Below the pieces are notes generated by a model. That model searched no databases. It saw only the letters and a list, made by a program, of their open reading frames with translations, and was not told where the DNA came from. Source: Chloroflexota bacterium (GTDB taxonomy: Bacteria > Chloroflexota > Limnocylindria > P2-11E). From it: a DNA stretch of 64,000 nt. A program made the position numbers and the translations under genes. Shown here one piece after another: positions 15,389 through 24,347 of the stretch (position 1 is the stretch's first letter; every line of letters begins with the position of its first letter). The stretch spans positions 1 through 64,000 of the forward strand of contig VBEZ01000166.1 of NCBI GenBank assembly GCA_005882255.1. Reading direction: 5' to 3'.

Positions 15389-16696
15389 ATGGAGCGGCGC
15401 GAGCTCGAGGCGCGGGGATTCCTCGTCACGCCCGGCTTCATCGACCTTCACGCGCACCTGCGCGAGCCGGGCTTCGAGGAGTCGGAGACGATCGCGTCGG
15501 GCTCGCGCGCTGCCCTCCGCGGCGGATTCACGACGATCTGCGCGATGCCGAACACCGAGCCTGCGATCGATTCGCCTGGTCTTGTAGCGGAGGTCGTCGC
15601 GCGCGCGAGAGCGGCGCGCGGGGCGCGCGTGCTGCCGATCGCCACGATCACGCGCGCCCGGGCCGGCCGCGAGCTCGCCGACCTGATCGAGCTCGCAGCG
15701 GCCGGCGCGGTCGCGTTCTCCGACGATGGCTCGCCGGTCGACGACGCGCGACTGTTCCGACATGCGCTCGAGTACGCGCGGACCGGCGACCTTCTGATCA
15801 TCGAGCACGCGCAGGACATGTCGCTGTCGCGTAACGGTGTGATGCACGAAGGCGCCGTGTCCGCGCGGCTCGGACTACCCGGCATCCCGAGCGCGGCCGA
15901 GGAGGTCGCGGTCGCTCGCGACATCGCGATCGCCGAGATGACCGGAGGTCGCCTCCATCTGACACACATCTCCACGAGAGGGGCGATCGCGTCGATCCGT
16001 GATGCCAAGAGGCGCGGCGTTCGTATCACGTGCGACGTCACTCCACATCACCTATCGATGACGGATGACTGGGTCGGCGGCTCACGGGCGTTCGCGTGGG
16101 AGCGCGGGGGCTCTCTCGCTCGGGAAGACGGGCCCGCTCCGGTTCGCTCGATCGACCGTTCGCCCTCGTCGCGGTCTCGACCCTCGCTCGAGAGCCCCCC
16201 CGCTCCCCTCGCAACGCCCTATGACTCCGCGACGAAGGTCAATCCACCTCTACGGTCTTGGAGTGACGTGCGCGCTCTCTGGGATGGTCTGGCAGACGGC
16301 ACGGTCGACGGGATCGCTACCGATCACGCACCGCATGCGTCGGTGAAGAAGGAGGTCGAATTCGATCAGGCGGCGTTCGGGATCAGCGGACTCGAGACCG
16401 CGCTTTCACTCGTGCTCGGCGGCGTGAGCGTGGGCTGGTGCGATCGCGACACGGTGATCCGTGCCCTGACGTCCGGTCCCGCTCGCGTGCTCGGGCTCCC
16501 GATCCGTGACGACGACTGGATCGCGATCGATCCCGATGCGGAGTGGACGGTGACGCCGGAGGCCCTCGTCTCGCTTGGTAAGAACACGCCGCTCCTGGGG
16601 CGACGGCTACGCGGACGGGTCGTGTGCGCGGTGGTCGGCGGCGAAGTTCGCTACGAAGGAGGTCTGCGTGGCGCGTCGCCGGTCGGCTCTCGTTGA
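15389..16696 (+). CDS. pyrC: Dihydroorotase, N-terminally short and carrying an in-frame palindromic insertion
   Basis: Cyclises carbamoyl-aspartate to dihydroorotate (step 3). Metal and catalytic residues are in place: His21/His23 in DLHAHLREPG, DDGSP near 112, His140 in IIEHAQD, His193 in LTHIST, TPHHL near 219 and Asp312 in IATDHAPH. Two oddities stand out. The usual 40-45 residues before the HxH strand (the N-terminal beta-sandwich half) are missing, because pyrB's stop directly precedes the ATG. And about 48 extra residues (about 230-277, rich in Ser/Arg/Pro) separate TPHHLSMTDD from KVNPPLRS, where relatives have about 8; they are encoded by a palindromic repeat at 16083-16222. Because the active site and frame survive, it is probably functional. 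Confidence 0.88.
   Translation: MERRELEARGFLVTPGFIDLHAHLREPGFEESETIASGSRAALRGGFTTICAMPNTEPAIDSPGLVAEVVARARAARGARVLPIATITRARAGRELADLIELAAAGAVAFSDDGSPVDDARLFRHALEYARTGDLLIIEHAQDMSLSRNGVMHEGAVSARLGLPGIPSAAEEVAVARDIAIAEMTGGRLHLTHISTRGAIASIRDAKRRGVRITCDVTPHHLSMTDDWVGGSRAFAWERGGSLAREDGPAPVRSIDRSPSSRSRPSLESPPAPLATPYDSATKVNPPLRSWSDVRALWDGLADGTVDGIATDHAPHASVKKEVEFDQAAFGISGLETALSLVLGGVSVGWCDRDTVIRALTSGPARVLGLPIRDDDWIAIDPDAEWTVTPEALVSLGKNTPLLGRRLRGRVVCAVVGGEVRYEGGLRGASPVGSR
16083..16222. repeat. Palindromic element, copy A (inside pyrC)
   Basis: About 140 bp with inverted arms. The left arm 16098-16124 and right arm 16181-16207 match at 17 of 18 outer positions (GGGAGCGCGGGGGCTCTC against its counterpart). 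Weaker pairing continues out to the GGGCGTT / AACGCCC ends. CTCTCTCGCTCG on the left and CTCGCTCGAGA on the right are shared with the copies at 31.8 and 43.3 kb. Length and frame leave pyrC open. Confidence 0.75.
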
Positions 16697-16718
16697 ACGA
16701 ACGCTCGCCGAGGCGCAG

Positions 16719-16748
16719 TTGCATCTTTATGCATCGGAAACGTATAGT
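16719..16748 (+). promoter_or_regulatory. Promoter of carA (leaderless)
   Basis: An AT-rich island stands out in otherwise GC-rich DNA. TTGCAT (16719-16724), an 18-base spacer and TATAGT (16743-16748) lie 9 bases before the carA ATG at 16758. CATCGG/CCGATG form an inverted repeat around the -10. This would allow carAB to be transcribed separately from pyrRBC. Confidence 0.65.
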
Positions 16749-16757
16749 TATGCACCG

Positions 16758-17888
16758 ATGACCAGGGCGGCGGTCTTGGCGCTCGAGGACGGCACGGCGT
16801 GGTGGGGAGAGGCGTTCGGAGACGCATCCGCCGCGTCGGGCGAGGTCGTCTTCAACACGGCCATGACCGGCTACCAGGAGATCGCGTCGGACGCTTCGTA
16901 CAACGGACAGCTCGTCGTGCTCACCTATCCGCTGATCGGCAACTACGGAACGTTCGAGCGCGCGGCGGAGTCACGCCGGCCGTGGGTCGAGGCGCTCGTC
17001 GTTCGCGAGCTGAACTCGACGTGCCGCGACGACACCGTCGATCTCGACGCCTATCTGCGCCAGTACGGCGTTCCCGGTATCTCGGGTGTCGACACACGCG
17101 CGCTCGTGCGGCGACTACGCGCGAAAGGCACGCTGCGTGGCGCGCTTCTTCAGGTCCCGCCCGATCTCGCGCATGACCCGGGTGTGGGGCAAGAAGCTGT
17201 GGCGAAAGCGCGGGCTTCTGCGCCACTCGGCGCGCGTCCGCTGGTGGTCGAGGCAAGCGGCGTCGGTCGGCAGGTCGGGAGCGGTCCCAAGATCGCATTG
17301 CTCGACACCGGAGTGAAAGAGAACCAGGTCCGTTGTCTGGTGCGGCGCGGCGCGACCGTGCGCGTCTTTCCGGCGACCGCAAGCGCTCGCGAAGTGCTGT
17401 CGTGGGCGCCCGAGGGGATCGTCATCAGCAACGGCCCCGGCGATCCCGCGGCGATCCCGCAGATCGCTCACAACGTAAAGCTGCTCCTCGACGCGGTGTC
17501 GCAGCGCGGCACGGCGCGTCCCGTGCCGATACTCGGCATCTGTCTCGGTCACCAGCTGATCGGGCGCGCCATCGGAGCGACCACGTCTCGCCTCCCATTC
17601 GGGCACCACGGGGCGAACCATCCGGTCCAGGACGTGCGGAGTGGGAGCGTCGTCATCACCAGCCAGAACCACGAGTTCCGCCTCGACGAGAGCTCGATCC
17701 CGAGCGGCAGCGACTTCTACGTCAGCTCGCGCAACCTGAACGACGGTTCGGTGGAGGGCCTCGCGCACCGCACCTTGCCGATCAAGACGTACCAGTACCA
17801 CCCCGAAGGCGCGCCTGGACCTCGTGACAACGAGCCGGCGTTCGATGAGTTCATGAGCGACGTGCGTGAAGCCGTGTCCCGGAAATGA
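16758..17888 (+). CDS. carA: Carbamoyl-phosphate synthase, small (glutaminase) subunit
   Basis: Hydrolyses glutamine and passes ammonia to CarB for carbamoyl phosphate synthesis, serving pyrimidine and arginine synthesis. At 376 aa it has normal length. The N-terminal CarA domain shows [14 protein letters not shown] and [15 protein letters not shown]. The class I glutaminase triad is present: Cys262 in GICLGHQ, and His348 and Glu350 in YHPEG. ATG 16758 begins the canonical [15 protein letters not shown]-terminus and lies 9 bases from TATAGT. carB follows 25 bases after the stop. Confidence 0.95.
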   Translation: MTRAAVLALEDGTAWWGEAFGDASAASGEVVFNTAMTGYQEIASDASYNGQLVVLTYPLIGNYGTFERAAESRRPWVEALVVRELNSTCRDDTVDLDAYLRQYGVPGISGVDTRALVRRLRAKGTLRGALLQVPPDLAHDPGVGQEAVAKARASAPLGARPLVVEASGVGRQVGSGPKIALLDTGVKENQVRCLVRRGATVRVFPATASAREVLSWAPEGIVISNGPGDPAAIPQIAHNVKLLLDAVSQRGTARPVPILGICLGHQLIGRAIGATTSRLPFGHHGANHPVQDVRSGSVVITSQNHEFRLDESSIPSGSDFYVSSRNLNDGSVEGLAHRTLPIKTYQYHPEGAPGPRDNEPAFDEFMSDVREAVSRK

Positions 17889-17913
17889 GCTTCGCGCAAC
17901 GCTCGTCCCGCAG

Positions 17914-20900
17914 ATGAAGGTCCTCATCATCGGCTCGGGGCCGATCACGATCGGACAGGCCGCCGAGTTCGATTACGCCGGATCGCAGGCGTGTCGCGCT
18001 CTGCGGGAAGAGGGTGTCGAGACGGTCCTCGTGAACTCGAACCCCGCGACGATCATGACCGACCCGGGTGTCGCGGACATCACGTACATCGAACCGCTCA
18101 CCGTCGAGGTCCTCGAGCGGATCATCGCGAAGGAACGACCGGCGGGTCTGCTCCCGACGCTCGGCGGGCAGACCGGCCTCAACCTCGCCGTCGCGCTGGC
18201 CGAAGCCGGCGTGCTCGAGCGGTACGGCGTCCGTCTTCTCGGCACGCCGCTCTCCGCGATCCAGCAGGCCGAGGACCGCGAAGCCTTCAAACAGCTGCTC
18301 ATCGGGATCGGCGAGCCCGTGCCCGAATCGCTCACCGTGCACAACGTCGACGAGGCGGTCGGCTTCGCCGATCGCGTGGGTTATCCGCTCGTCGTGCGTC
18401 CTGCGTACACCCTGGGCGGCACCGGCGGCGGCTTCGCGACGACTCGCGGCGAGCTAATCGACCGAAGCGCGCGCGGCATCGCCGCATCGCCGATCGGGCA
18501 GGTCCTCGTGGAGCGTTCGCTCGTCGGCTGGAAGGAGATCGAGTACGAGGTCATGCGCGATGCCGGCGACACCTGCATCACCGTCTGCAACATGGAGAAC
18601 CTCGATCCGATGGGCGTCCACACCGGCGATTCGATCGTCGTCGCGCCGTCGCAGACGCTGACCGACAAGGAATACCAGATGCTGCGAAGCGCGGCGCTGC
18701 GGATCATCCGCGCGCTGGGGATCGAAGGCGGCTGCAACGTGCAGTTCGCGCTGCATCCCGAGCGTTCGCCGTCCGCGGACCCCGACGCGCAGGTCCCGTA
18801 TTACGTCATCGAGGTGAACCCGCGCGTCTCGCGATCGTCGGCGCTCGCGTCGAAGGCGACGGGTTATCCGATCGCGCGCGTCGCGGCCAAGATCGCGATC
18901 GGCAAACGACTGCACGAGATCCCGAACGCCGTCACGCAGCGGACCACCGCCGCGTTCGAGCCCGCGCTCGACTACGTCGTGGTGAAGATCCCACGCTGGC
19001 CCTTCGACAAGTTCCCCGGCGCTGACCGATCGCTCGGGACCCAGATGAAGGCCACCGGCGAGGTGATGGCCATCGACCGCTCCTTCGAGGCCGCGATGCA
19101 GAAGGCGCTGCGCTCGCTCGAGGTGAAGGGTCAGGGCCTGCTCTGGGAGGCTCCGTCCTGGATATCGAGCGAGGCCGCGGAGCCGACGCTATTCCTCGAC
19201 CGATTCCTCTCCAGCGGTCCCACCGATGATCGACTCTGGCGTCTCTTCGCGGCGCTCCGTCGTGGGGCGACGGTCGAAGACGTGCACCAGCGCACGCACA
19301 TCGATCGCTGGTTCCTCCGCAAGCTCGCGTCGATCGTGCGCTTCGCTGAGGACGAGCTGCAGGGAAAGACCCCGACCCCGACGCTGCTGCGGCGCGCGAA
19401 GCGGCTCGGCTTCGCCGACGCCGACGTCGCGACCCTCGCGGGCATGCTGCCCGCCGACGTGCGCCGCTTGCGCGCGCAGTGGGGGATCCGGCCCGTCTAC
19501 AAGATGGTCGACACCTGCGCCGCGGAATTCGAAGCCGTTACGCCGTACTTCTATTCGACGTACGAACAGGAGAACGAGGCGCTGCCGATCGAAGGACGCA
19601 AGGCCCTCATCCTGGGATCGGGGCCGATCCGGATCGGACAGGGCATCGAGTTCGACTGCTGTTGCGTACAAGCCTCCACCGCGCTGCGCGAGCTCGGGGT
19701 GGCGTCGATCATGATCAACAGCAATCCCGAAACGGTGTCGACCGACTTCGACGAGTCCGCCCGGCTGTATTTCGAACCGCTCGACGAAGAGTCGATCGCC
19801 GCTGTGATCGAGAACGAAGGATTGGGCGACGCAGCGCGCGGCGTTGAGAAGGGGGAGGACGCGCTGCCCGTGCCCGTGTTCACACAGTTCGGTGGACAGA
19901 CGGCGCTCAATCTCGCCGAGCGGATCGAAGGTATCGGCGGCGTCATCGCCGGGACCTCTGCCGACGCCATCGGGCTCGCCGAGGATCGGCGCCGCTTCCA
20001 CGAGTTCGCTGATGCCCTCGGGATCCCGCAACCGCCCGGCGGGACCGCGGAGTCCTTCGTCGAAGCCCGGGTCATCGCCGAGCGCATCGGCTACCCGGTC
20101 CTCGTACGTCCGTCGTACGTGCTCGGCGGTCGTGGCATGGAGATCGCGTACAGCGCTGACGACCTCGAGCGCTACTTCCGATCGGCGCTCGAGGCGGGCA
20201 CCGGTCGCGTGCTCGTCGACAAGTATCTGCGTGGCAAAGAGGTCGAGGTCGACGCGGTGAGCGATGGGCGCGACACGCTCGTCGCAGGGATCATGGAGCA
20301 CATCGAGCGTGCGGGCGTCCATTCCGGCGACAGCTACGCCGTCTATCCCGCGCAGAATCTGCTGCCGAACGAGCGCGACCGCATCGTCGAGCTCACGCGG
20401 CAGATCGCGGCCGCGCTACCGGTCCGGGGCCTCCTCAACATCCAGTTCATCGTCGAGGAGGGGCGTGTGTGGGTGCTCGAGGTGAACCCGCGATCCAGTC
20501 GCACCGTGCCGTTCCTCACGAAGGTCACGGGCGTTCCGCTCGTGCGACTCGCCGTCGCGATCTCGCTCGGATCGACGCTCGCGGCCGAAGGCTATGCGCG
20601 AGAGGATGGCCTCTGGCCGAGCGGCGACCTCGTCGCGCTGAAGGCGCCGGTCTTCTCGATGGCGAAGCTACTCGATGTCGACACGTACCTCGGCCCGGAG
20701 ATGAAGAGCACTGGCGAGGTGATGGGCGTCGACCGCACGTTCGCGCCCGCGCTGTGGAAGTCGCTTGTGGCGGCGGGGCTCGCGCCGGTGCCGAGCGGGA
20801 GCGTGCTGATCACCGTCGCCGACAAGGACAAGCCGGAGATCGTCCCGATCATCGAGGGCTTCCACTGGCTCGGGTACGAGCTCGTCGCGACGAGTGGAAC

Positions 20901-21213
20901 GGCCGCGCTCATCCGCGCCCTCGGGATCGACGTGCGCGAGGTCGGCAAGCTGTCGGAGGGCGACGACGAGATCCTGCGCGTCGTGCGCTCGGGGCGCTGC
21001 GCCGCCGTGGTGAACACGCCGACGCTCGGCAAGACCGTGGACCGCGACGGATTCCTCATCCGGCGCGCCGCGGTCGAGGCGCGCGTGCCCTGCCTCACCT
21101 CGCTCGACACCGCGCTCGCGGTCGTGACCGCGCTGCGCGCCAGCGCCGTCAGCTACTCGGTCGCGCCGCTCGCCGAATATCGCGCTCCCGCCGCGGTGGC
21201 GGCCGCCGACTGA
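17914..21213 (+). CDS. carB: Carbamoyl-phosphate synthase, large subunit
   Basis: Makes carbamoyl phosphate from bicarbonate, ammonia (from CarA) and two ATP. The 1099-aa chain has the full four-part layout: ATP-grasp half 1 ([14 protein letters not shown] at the N-terminus, NPATIMTDP), an oligomerisation region (about 400-550), ATP-grasp half 2 ([43 protein letters not shown]), and the C-terminal MGS-like allosteric domain (about 965-1099). Within the last, [14 protein letters not shown] and NTPTLG would bind effectors such as UMP. ATG 17914 gives the standard start; ATG 17866 is possible but overlaps carA and adds 16 unconserved residues. Confidence 0.95.
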   Translation: MKVLIIGSGPITIGQAAEFDYAGSQACRALREEGVETVLVNSNPATIMTDPGVADITYIEPLTVEVLERIIAKERPAGLLPTLGGQTGLNLAVALAEAGVLERYGVRLLGTPLSAIQQAEDREAFKQLLIGIGEPVPESLTVHNVDEAVGFADRVGYPLVVRPAYTLGGTGGGFATTRGELIDRSARGIAASPIGQVLVERSLVGWKEIEYEVMRDAGDTCITVCNMENLDPMGVHTGDSIVVAPSQTLTDKEYQMLRSAALRIIRALGIEGGCNVQFALHPERSPSADPDAQVPYYVIEVNPRVSRSSALASKATGYPIARVAAKIAIGKRLHEIPNAVTQRTTAAFEPALDYVVVKIPRWPFDKFPGADRSLGTQMKATGEVMAIDRSFEAAMQKALRSLEVKGQGLLWEAPSWISSEAAEPTLFLDRFLSSGPTDDRLWRLFAALRRGATVEDVHQRTHIDRWFLRKLASIVRFAEDELQGKTPTPTLLRRAKRLGFADADVATLAGMLPADVRRLRAQWGIRPVYKMVDTCAAEFEAVTPYFYSTYEQENEALPIEGRKALILGSGPIRIGQGIEFDCCCVQASTALRELGVASIMINSNPETVSTDFDESARLYFEPLDEESIAAVIENEGLGDAARGVEKGEDALPVPVFTQFGGQTALNLAERIEGIGGVIAGTSADAIGLAEDRRRFHEFADALGIPQPPGGTAESFVEARVIAERIGYPVLVRPSYVLGGRGMEIAYSADDLERYFRSALEAGTGRVLVDKYLRGKEVEVDAVSDGRDTLVAGIMEHIERAGVHSGDSYAVYPAQNLLPNERDRIVELTRQIAAALPVRGLLNIQFIVEEGRVWVLEVNPRSSRTVPFLTKVTGVPLVRLAVAISLGSTLAAEGYAREDGLWPSGDLVALKAPVFSMAKLLDVDTYLGPEMKSTGEVMGVDRTFAPALWKSLVAAGLAPVPSGSVLITVADKDKPEIVPIIEGFHWLGYELVATSGTAALIRALGIDVREVGKLSEGDDEILRVVRSGRCAAVVNTPTLGKTVDRDGFLIRRAAVEARVPCLTSLDTALAVVTALRASAVSYSVAPLAEYRAPAAVAAAD

Positions 21214-21218
21214 CCCCA

Positions 21219-22412
21219 TTGTCCGCAGCGCCGGTCCAGCGCGAGGCGCCGGCGCTCTCCACCGCACTGGTGGTCTCGGCATCGCTGCTCGGCGACACGC
21301 TCCTCTACACCGTGCTGCCGGTGAGCGCGGCGTCGCTGGGGATCTCGCGGCCGATGGTCGGCGTGATCCTGTCGCTCAACCGCTGGGTGCGTCTCGCGAC
21401 GAATCCGCTCGCCGCCCGCCTCTATGAACGCTTCCCCGCGGGCGCGCTGATAGTCGTCGCGATCGTCCTGAGCGGGCTGTCGACGGCGATGTATGCCCTC
21501 CCCGCGGCGCTGGCGGTGTTCCTCCTCGGCCGGCTGCTGTGGGGGTTCTGTTATTCGCTGCTCCGTCTCGGCTCGTTCCTCGCCGCACTCGAAGACGCCG
21601 CGTCGCACGCGGGCCGCCGCATCGGCAACACGCGCGCCGTTTGGGGTATCGGTTACTTCGCCGGCGCGGTGTTCGCACCGTTCGCGATGGAGAGCTTCGG
21701 CTGGTCGGGCATGTGCGTGATCGCCGCCGCGCTGACGCTCGTCGCGGGCATCGGACCCGCGTATCTGGCCGCCGGCTGGCGCAGGCACATCCGCGTTCCC
21801 GAGGCGGGGCACGTTCCGGCGTCGGTATGGGAGCCGCGTCTGCTCGCGCTGTTCGTAACGGCGACGGTGCAGCTCGGTCTGTACGCGGGCATCCTCGTGG
21901 CGGCGGGCGGGTTCCGCGTGGACGAGCTGTTCCACGACGGCGCGCCCATCTTCGCGTTCGTCGTGCCCGCGACGTTCGTCGCGGCCGCGTTCGCGCTGAC
22001 GCAGCGGGTCGCGCAGGTCCTGTGGACGCCGATCGCGGGCCGCTGGAGCGATCGCTCGGCCCACGCCGCGTTCGTGATCTCGACCGTCGTCGCGCTCGTG
22101 TCCGTTGCTCTCCTCGCCTTGCTACGCCTCGACCCGATCCTCTTCGTCGTAGTCGGGGGCTGCGCGTTCGTCAACGGGCTGACCACGACGATCGCTGTCG
22201 AGCTCGTCGTGTCGCGTCGCTCTCGCGATCACGATCGACCGCGGATCCTCGCCGCGCTGCACACCTGGCAGGACGCGGGTGCGGCGGGCGGCGCGCTGCT
22301 CGGCGGGGTGCTCGCCGCGATCGGCGCAGGGCCGGCGCTGCTTGCCGGAGCCGTGCTGCTCGCGTGCACGCTCCCACTCTGGTGGTCGGCGAATCGTGCC
22401 CTGGAGCCTTGA
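21219..22412 (+). CDS. MFS transporter
   Basis: A 12-helix major facilitator protein of 397 residues. Family-like signs are the helix 2-3 loop region GVILSLNRWVRLATNPLAARLYERF and the repeat half starting PRLLALFVTATVQLG. There is a paired charged loop GRWSDRSAHAAF between helices 8 and 9. The substrate is unknown; the position in the pyr cluster, 5 bases behind carB, might suggest a nucleobase, nucleoside or amino-acid substrate, but that is only inference. TTG 21219 was taken as the start because it is the first start codon after the carB stop and includes all of helix 1. Confidence 0.8.
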   Translation: MSAAPVQREAPALSTALVVSASLLGDTLLYTVLPVSAASLGISRPMVGVILSLNRWVRLATNPLAARLYERFPAGALIVVAIVLSGLSTAMYALPAALAVFLLGRLLWGFCYSLLRLGSFLAALEDAASHAGRRIGNTRAVWGIGYFAGAVFAPFAMESFGWSGMCVIAAALTLVAGIGPAYLAAGWRRHIRVPEAGHVPASVWEPRLLALFVTATVQLGLYAGILVAAGGFRVDELFHDGAPIFAFVVPATFVAAAFALTQRVAQVLWTPIAGRWSDRSAHAAFVISTVVALVSVALLALLRLDPILFVVVGGCAFVNGLTTTIAVELVVSRRSRDHDRPRILAALHTWQDAGAAGGALLGGVLAAIGAGPALLAGAVLLACTLPLWWSANRALEP

Positions 22413-22426
22413 CTGTCCGCTGGATC

Positions 22427-22450
22427 GTCTGGCACTATGTCTGGCATGAT
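22427..22450 (+). promoter_or_regulatory. Tandem 12-base repeat at the antitoxin start (candidate operator)
   Basis: GTCTGGCACTAT (22427-22438) is followed directly by GTCTGGCATGAT (22439-22450), differing at two positions. CACTAT could act as a -10, 7 bases before ATG 22446. Ribbon-helix-helix antitoxins usually bind such short tandem sites to repress their own promoter. Confidence 0.45.
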
Positions 22451-22715
22451 GTCTACCAACCGCCGGCGCGTGAAAGTGGGTGCCACGCTGGATCCGGACC
22501 TGGTCTCCGCGATCGACATGTTCGTTACGGCGAACCCCGGCACAGACCGGAGCGCCGTGATCGACGACGCGCTGCGACTCTGGCACGAGCGCCAACAAGA
22601 ACGCGCGATGGAGCGGCAACTCCGGGAAGACCTGTCCCGTTACGACGCGGAACGCGCTGACTGGCGGCGCGTGCGCGACGTGGCGGCACGACGTCGCTTT
22701 GCCGGTCGGAAGTGA
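22446..22715 (+). CDS. Ribbon-helix-helix antitoxin (MazE/CopG type)
   Basis: An 89-residue antitoxin paired with the MazF/PemK toxin that follows. The N-terminus RRRVKVGATLDPDLVSAIDMF forms the beta-strand and helix of a ribbon-helix-helix DNA-binding fold. The next helix includes DRSAVIDDALRLW, and the charged C-terminal half (about 50-89) is the expected toxin-binding tail. Three ATGs are available (22437, 22446, 22449). 22446 was preferred because it clears most of the tandem operator-like repeat and lies 7 bases from CACTAT. The stop overlaps the toxin start by 4 bases. Confidence 0.75.
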   Translation: MMSTNRRRVKVGATLDPDLVSAIDMFVTANPGTDRSAVIDDALRLWHERQQERAMERQLREDLSRYDAERADWRRVRDVAARRRFAGRK

Positions 22716-23074
22716 GCGATCCACCACGTCGAGGCGAGATCTGGTCAGTGCGTCTGCTCGGGCAGCCTGACGATCCCCATCGACCTCGGGCCGCCTTGGT
22801 CGTCTCGGCGGACATCCGCAATCGGATCGCGGACGACGTCATGGTCGTCCCCATCTTCTCGCACGGCGCCATCGGTCCAACGCACGTGCGATTAGCTCGG
22901 GGATCAGGCGGCATCAAGAAGAACAGCGTGCTGTTCTGCGAGGAGCTCACGACGCTGGACCGCGACTTTCTGACACACGGACCGCTGGGTGCTCCTGTCG
23001 CCTCCGAGATTCTCGGCGCCGTGCTCAGGGCCGTGCGTCGCGCTCTCGGGGAGACGGTCCCCGAGCCTGCGTGA
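22712..23074 (+). CDS. MazF/PemK family mRNA endoribonuclease toxin
   Basis: A sequence-specific RNase toxin held in check by the upstream antitoxin. At 120 aa it has normal family length. PemK/MazF hallmarks: RRGEIWSVRL at the N-terminus (loop with the catalytic Arg), HRPRAALVVSADIRN, DVMVVPIFS, THVRL, and NSVLFCEELTTLDRDFL, which contains the conserved Glu/Leu-Thr-Leu region. The GTG start lies within the antitoxin stop and its own stop overlaps the VOC gene start, so it is translationally coupled to metabolic genes downstream. Confidence 0.88.
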   Translation: MSDPPRRGEIWSVRLLGQPDDPHRPRAALVVSADIRNRIADDVMVVPIFSHGAIGPTHVRLARGSGGIKKNSVLFCEELTTLDRDFLTHGPLGAPVASEILGAVLRAVRRALGETVPEPA

Positions 23075-23523
23075 GCGCGTTCGAGGACCGTCCGCCACTG
23101 AAGGCGGACGAGTACGGGCGCACGCTCGCCGGGCTATCTCTCAACCTCATCGTCCGTGATATCGCGCGGAGCGTTCCTTTCTATACCGACGTCCTCGGCT
23201 TTCGCGCCCTGCACCAGACTGCCGACTACGCCGCGCTGGAGCGCGACGGTGCGACGATCCAGCTGCATGCCGATCGCACTTACGCACGACAGCCCTGGGG
23301 GTCGCGTCTTCGCGAAGGCGGGAAGCGCGGCTTCGGGGTGGAGATCCGACTGCTCGGGATCGATCCCGACGAGGCGGAGCGCCGCGCGCGCGCCGGCGGT
23401 CACACGGTGCTCGCGCCGGCGAAGGACTGGCCACCGCACGGCTGGCGCGACTGCCTGATCGAAGACCCTGACGGCTACACGTTCTCCGTGGGTATGCCGC
23501 TCCTGCGAGACTTGGCCCCGTGA
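23071..23523 (+). CDS. VOC (glyoxalase/bleomycin-resistance fold) family protein
   Basis: A 150-residue VOC-superfamily protein. The betaalphabetabetabeta module is seen in LSLNLIVRDIARSVPFYTDVLGFR near residues 22-45 and again in the second half, with HTVLAPAKDWPPHGWRDCLIEDPDGYTFS ending in the typical DPDG turn. Candidate metal ligands (His, Glu) are present but cannot be assigned with certainty, so the reaction is unknown. It overlaps the toxin stop by 4 bases and pyrK by 4 bases, placing it inside the pyrimidine operon. Confidence 0.75.
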   Translation: MSAFEDRPPLKADEYGRTLAGLSLNLIVRDIARSVPFYTDVLGFRALHQTADYAALERDGATIQLHADRTYARQPWGSRLREGGKRGFGVEIRLLGIDPDEAERRARAGGHTVLAPAKDWPPHGWRDCLIEDPDGYTFSVGMPLLRDLAP

Positions 23524-24347
23524 TGCTCGAGGAAGGCCGCGTCGTGGCCAACACGCGGATCGGCGATCTCGGGATGCTCCTGGCGGTCCGCTCACCGGAG
23601 ATCGCCGCGCAGGCGCAGGCCGGGCAGTTCGTGCATGTACGCCCGGGCGTCGGTTGGGACCCGCTCCTGCGCCGCCCGTACTCGTTCTGCGGCATCGAAC
23701 GCCGCGCGGGCGAGATCGAGCTCATCGTGAAGCCGCTCGGCAGCGGTGGAGAGTGGATCGCGGAACGCCACCTTGGGGATCCGCTCGACCTCCTCGGCCC
23801 GCTCGGCACGTCGTTCGTGGTGCGGCGTGACACGCGCAATCTGCTCCTCGTGGCCGGCGGCACGGGCATCGCACCGATGCGCGTCATCGCCGACCATGAG
23901 GCGCCGCGGCGCAACGTGACGCTCGTGATGGGCGGTCGCTCGGTCGCATACCTGTGGCCCTCGGACCGTCTACCCGCGGGCGTCGAGTACGTGACGACGA
24001 CGGACGATGGCAGCTTCGGGACGCGCGGCCGCGTGACCGACGTGCTGCCGGCGCTGCTCGGGTGGGCCGATCAGCTCCTGGCGTGCGGACCGTGGCCGAT
24101 GCTCGCGGCGCTCGGGCGTCTTCGCGACGCGGCCGAGCGCGCTGCCGCGACGTTCCCGGGCCGGCACACGCTGCTCGATGCGCAGATCGCGGTCGAGCAG
24201 CACATGGGCTGCGCGATGGGAGTCTGTCGCGCCTGCGTCGTCGTCACGTCGGAGGGCAACGCGCGCGTCTGCCGCGAGGGTCCGGTGTTCGCGCTCGGTG
24301 ACATCGCGTTCGAGGCGGGCGAGCCCGCGACCGTGGGTGTCCACTAG
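23520..24347 (+). CDS. pyrK: Dihydroorotate dehydrogenase electron-transfer subunit
   Basis: The FAD and [2Fe-2S] subunit that passes electrons from PyrD to NAD+. At 275 aa it has a normal length. The ferredoxin-reductase fold shows RPYSFCGIE (FAD binding, about 57-65), LLLVAGGTGIAPMRVI (NAD site) and the C-terminal cluster motif MGCAMGVCRACVV with a fourth Cys in RVCREGP. That makes four cysteine ligands. Its stop shares a base with the pyrD GTG, consistent with a PyrDK heterotetramer (class 1B DHODH). Confidence 0.93.
   Translation: MMLEEGRVVANTRIGDLGMLLAVRSPEIAAQAQAGQFVHVRPGVGWDPLLRRPYSFCGIERRAGEIELIVKPLGSGGEWIAERHLGDPLDLLGPLGTSFVVRRDTRNLLLVAGGTGIAPMRVIADHEAPRRNVTLVMGGRSVAYLWPSDRLPAGVEYVTTTDDGSFGTRGRVTDVLPALLGWADQLLACGPWPMLAALGRLRDAAERAAATFPGRHTLLDAQIAVEQHMGCAMGVCRACVVVTSEGNARVCREGPVFALGDIAFEAGEPATVGVH

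Noticed and set aside
19189-20322. 377-codon minus-strand frame opposite carB
   Set aside because: Antisense shadow of the conserved carB codons.
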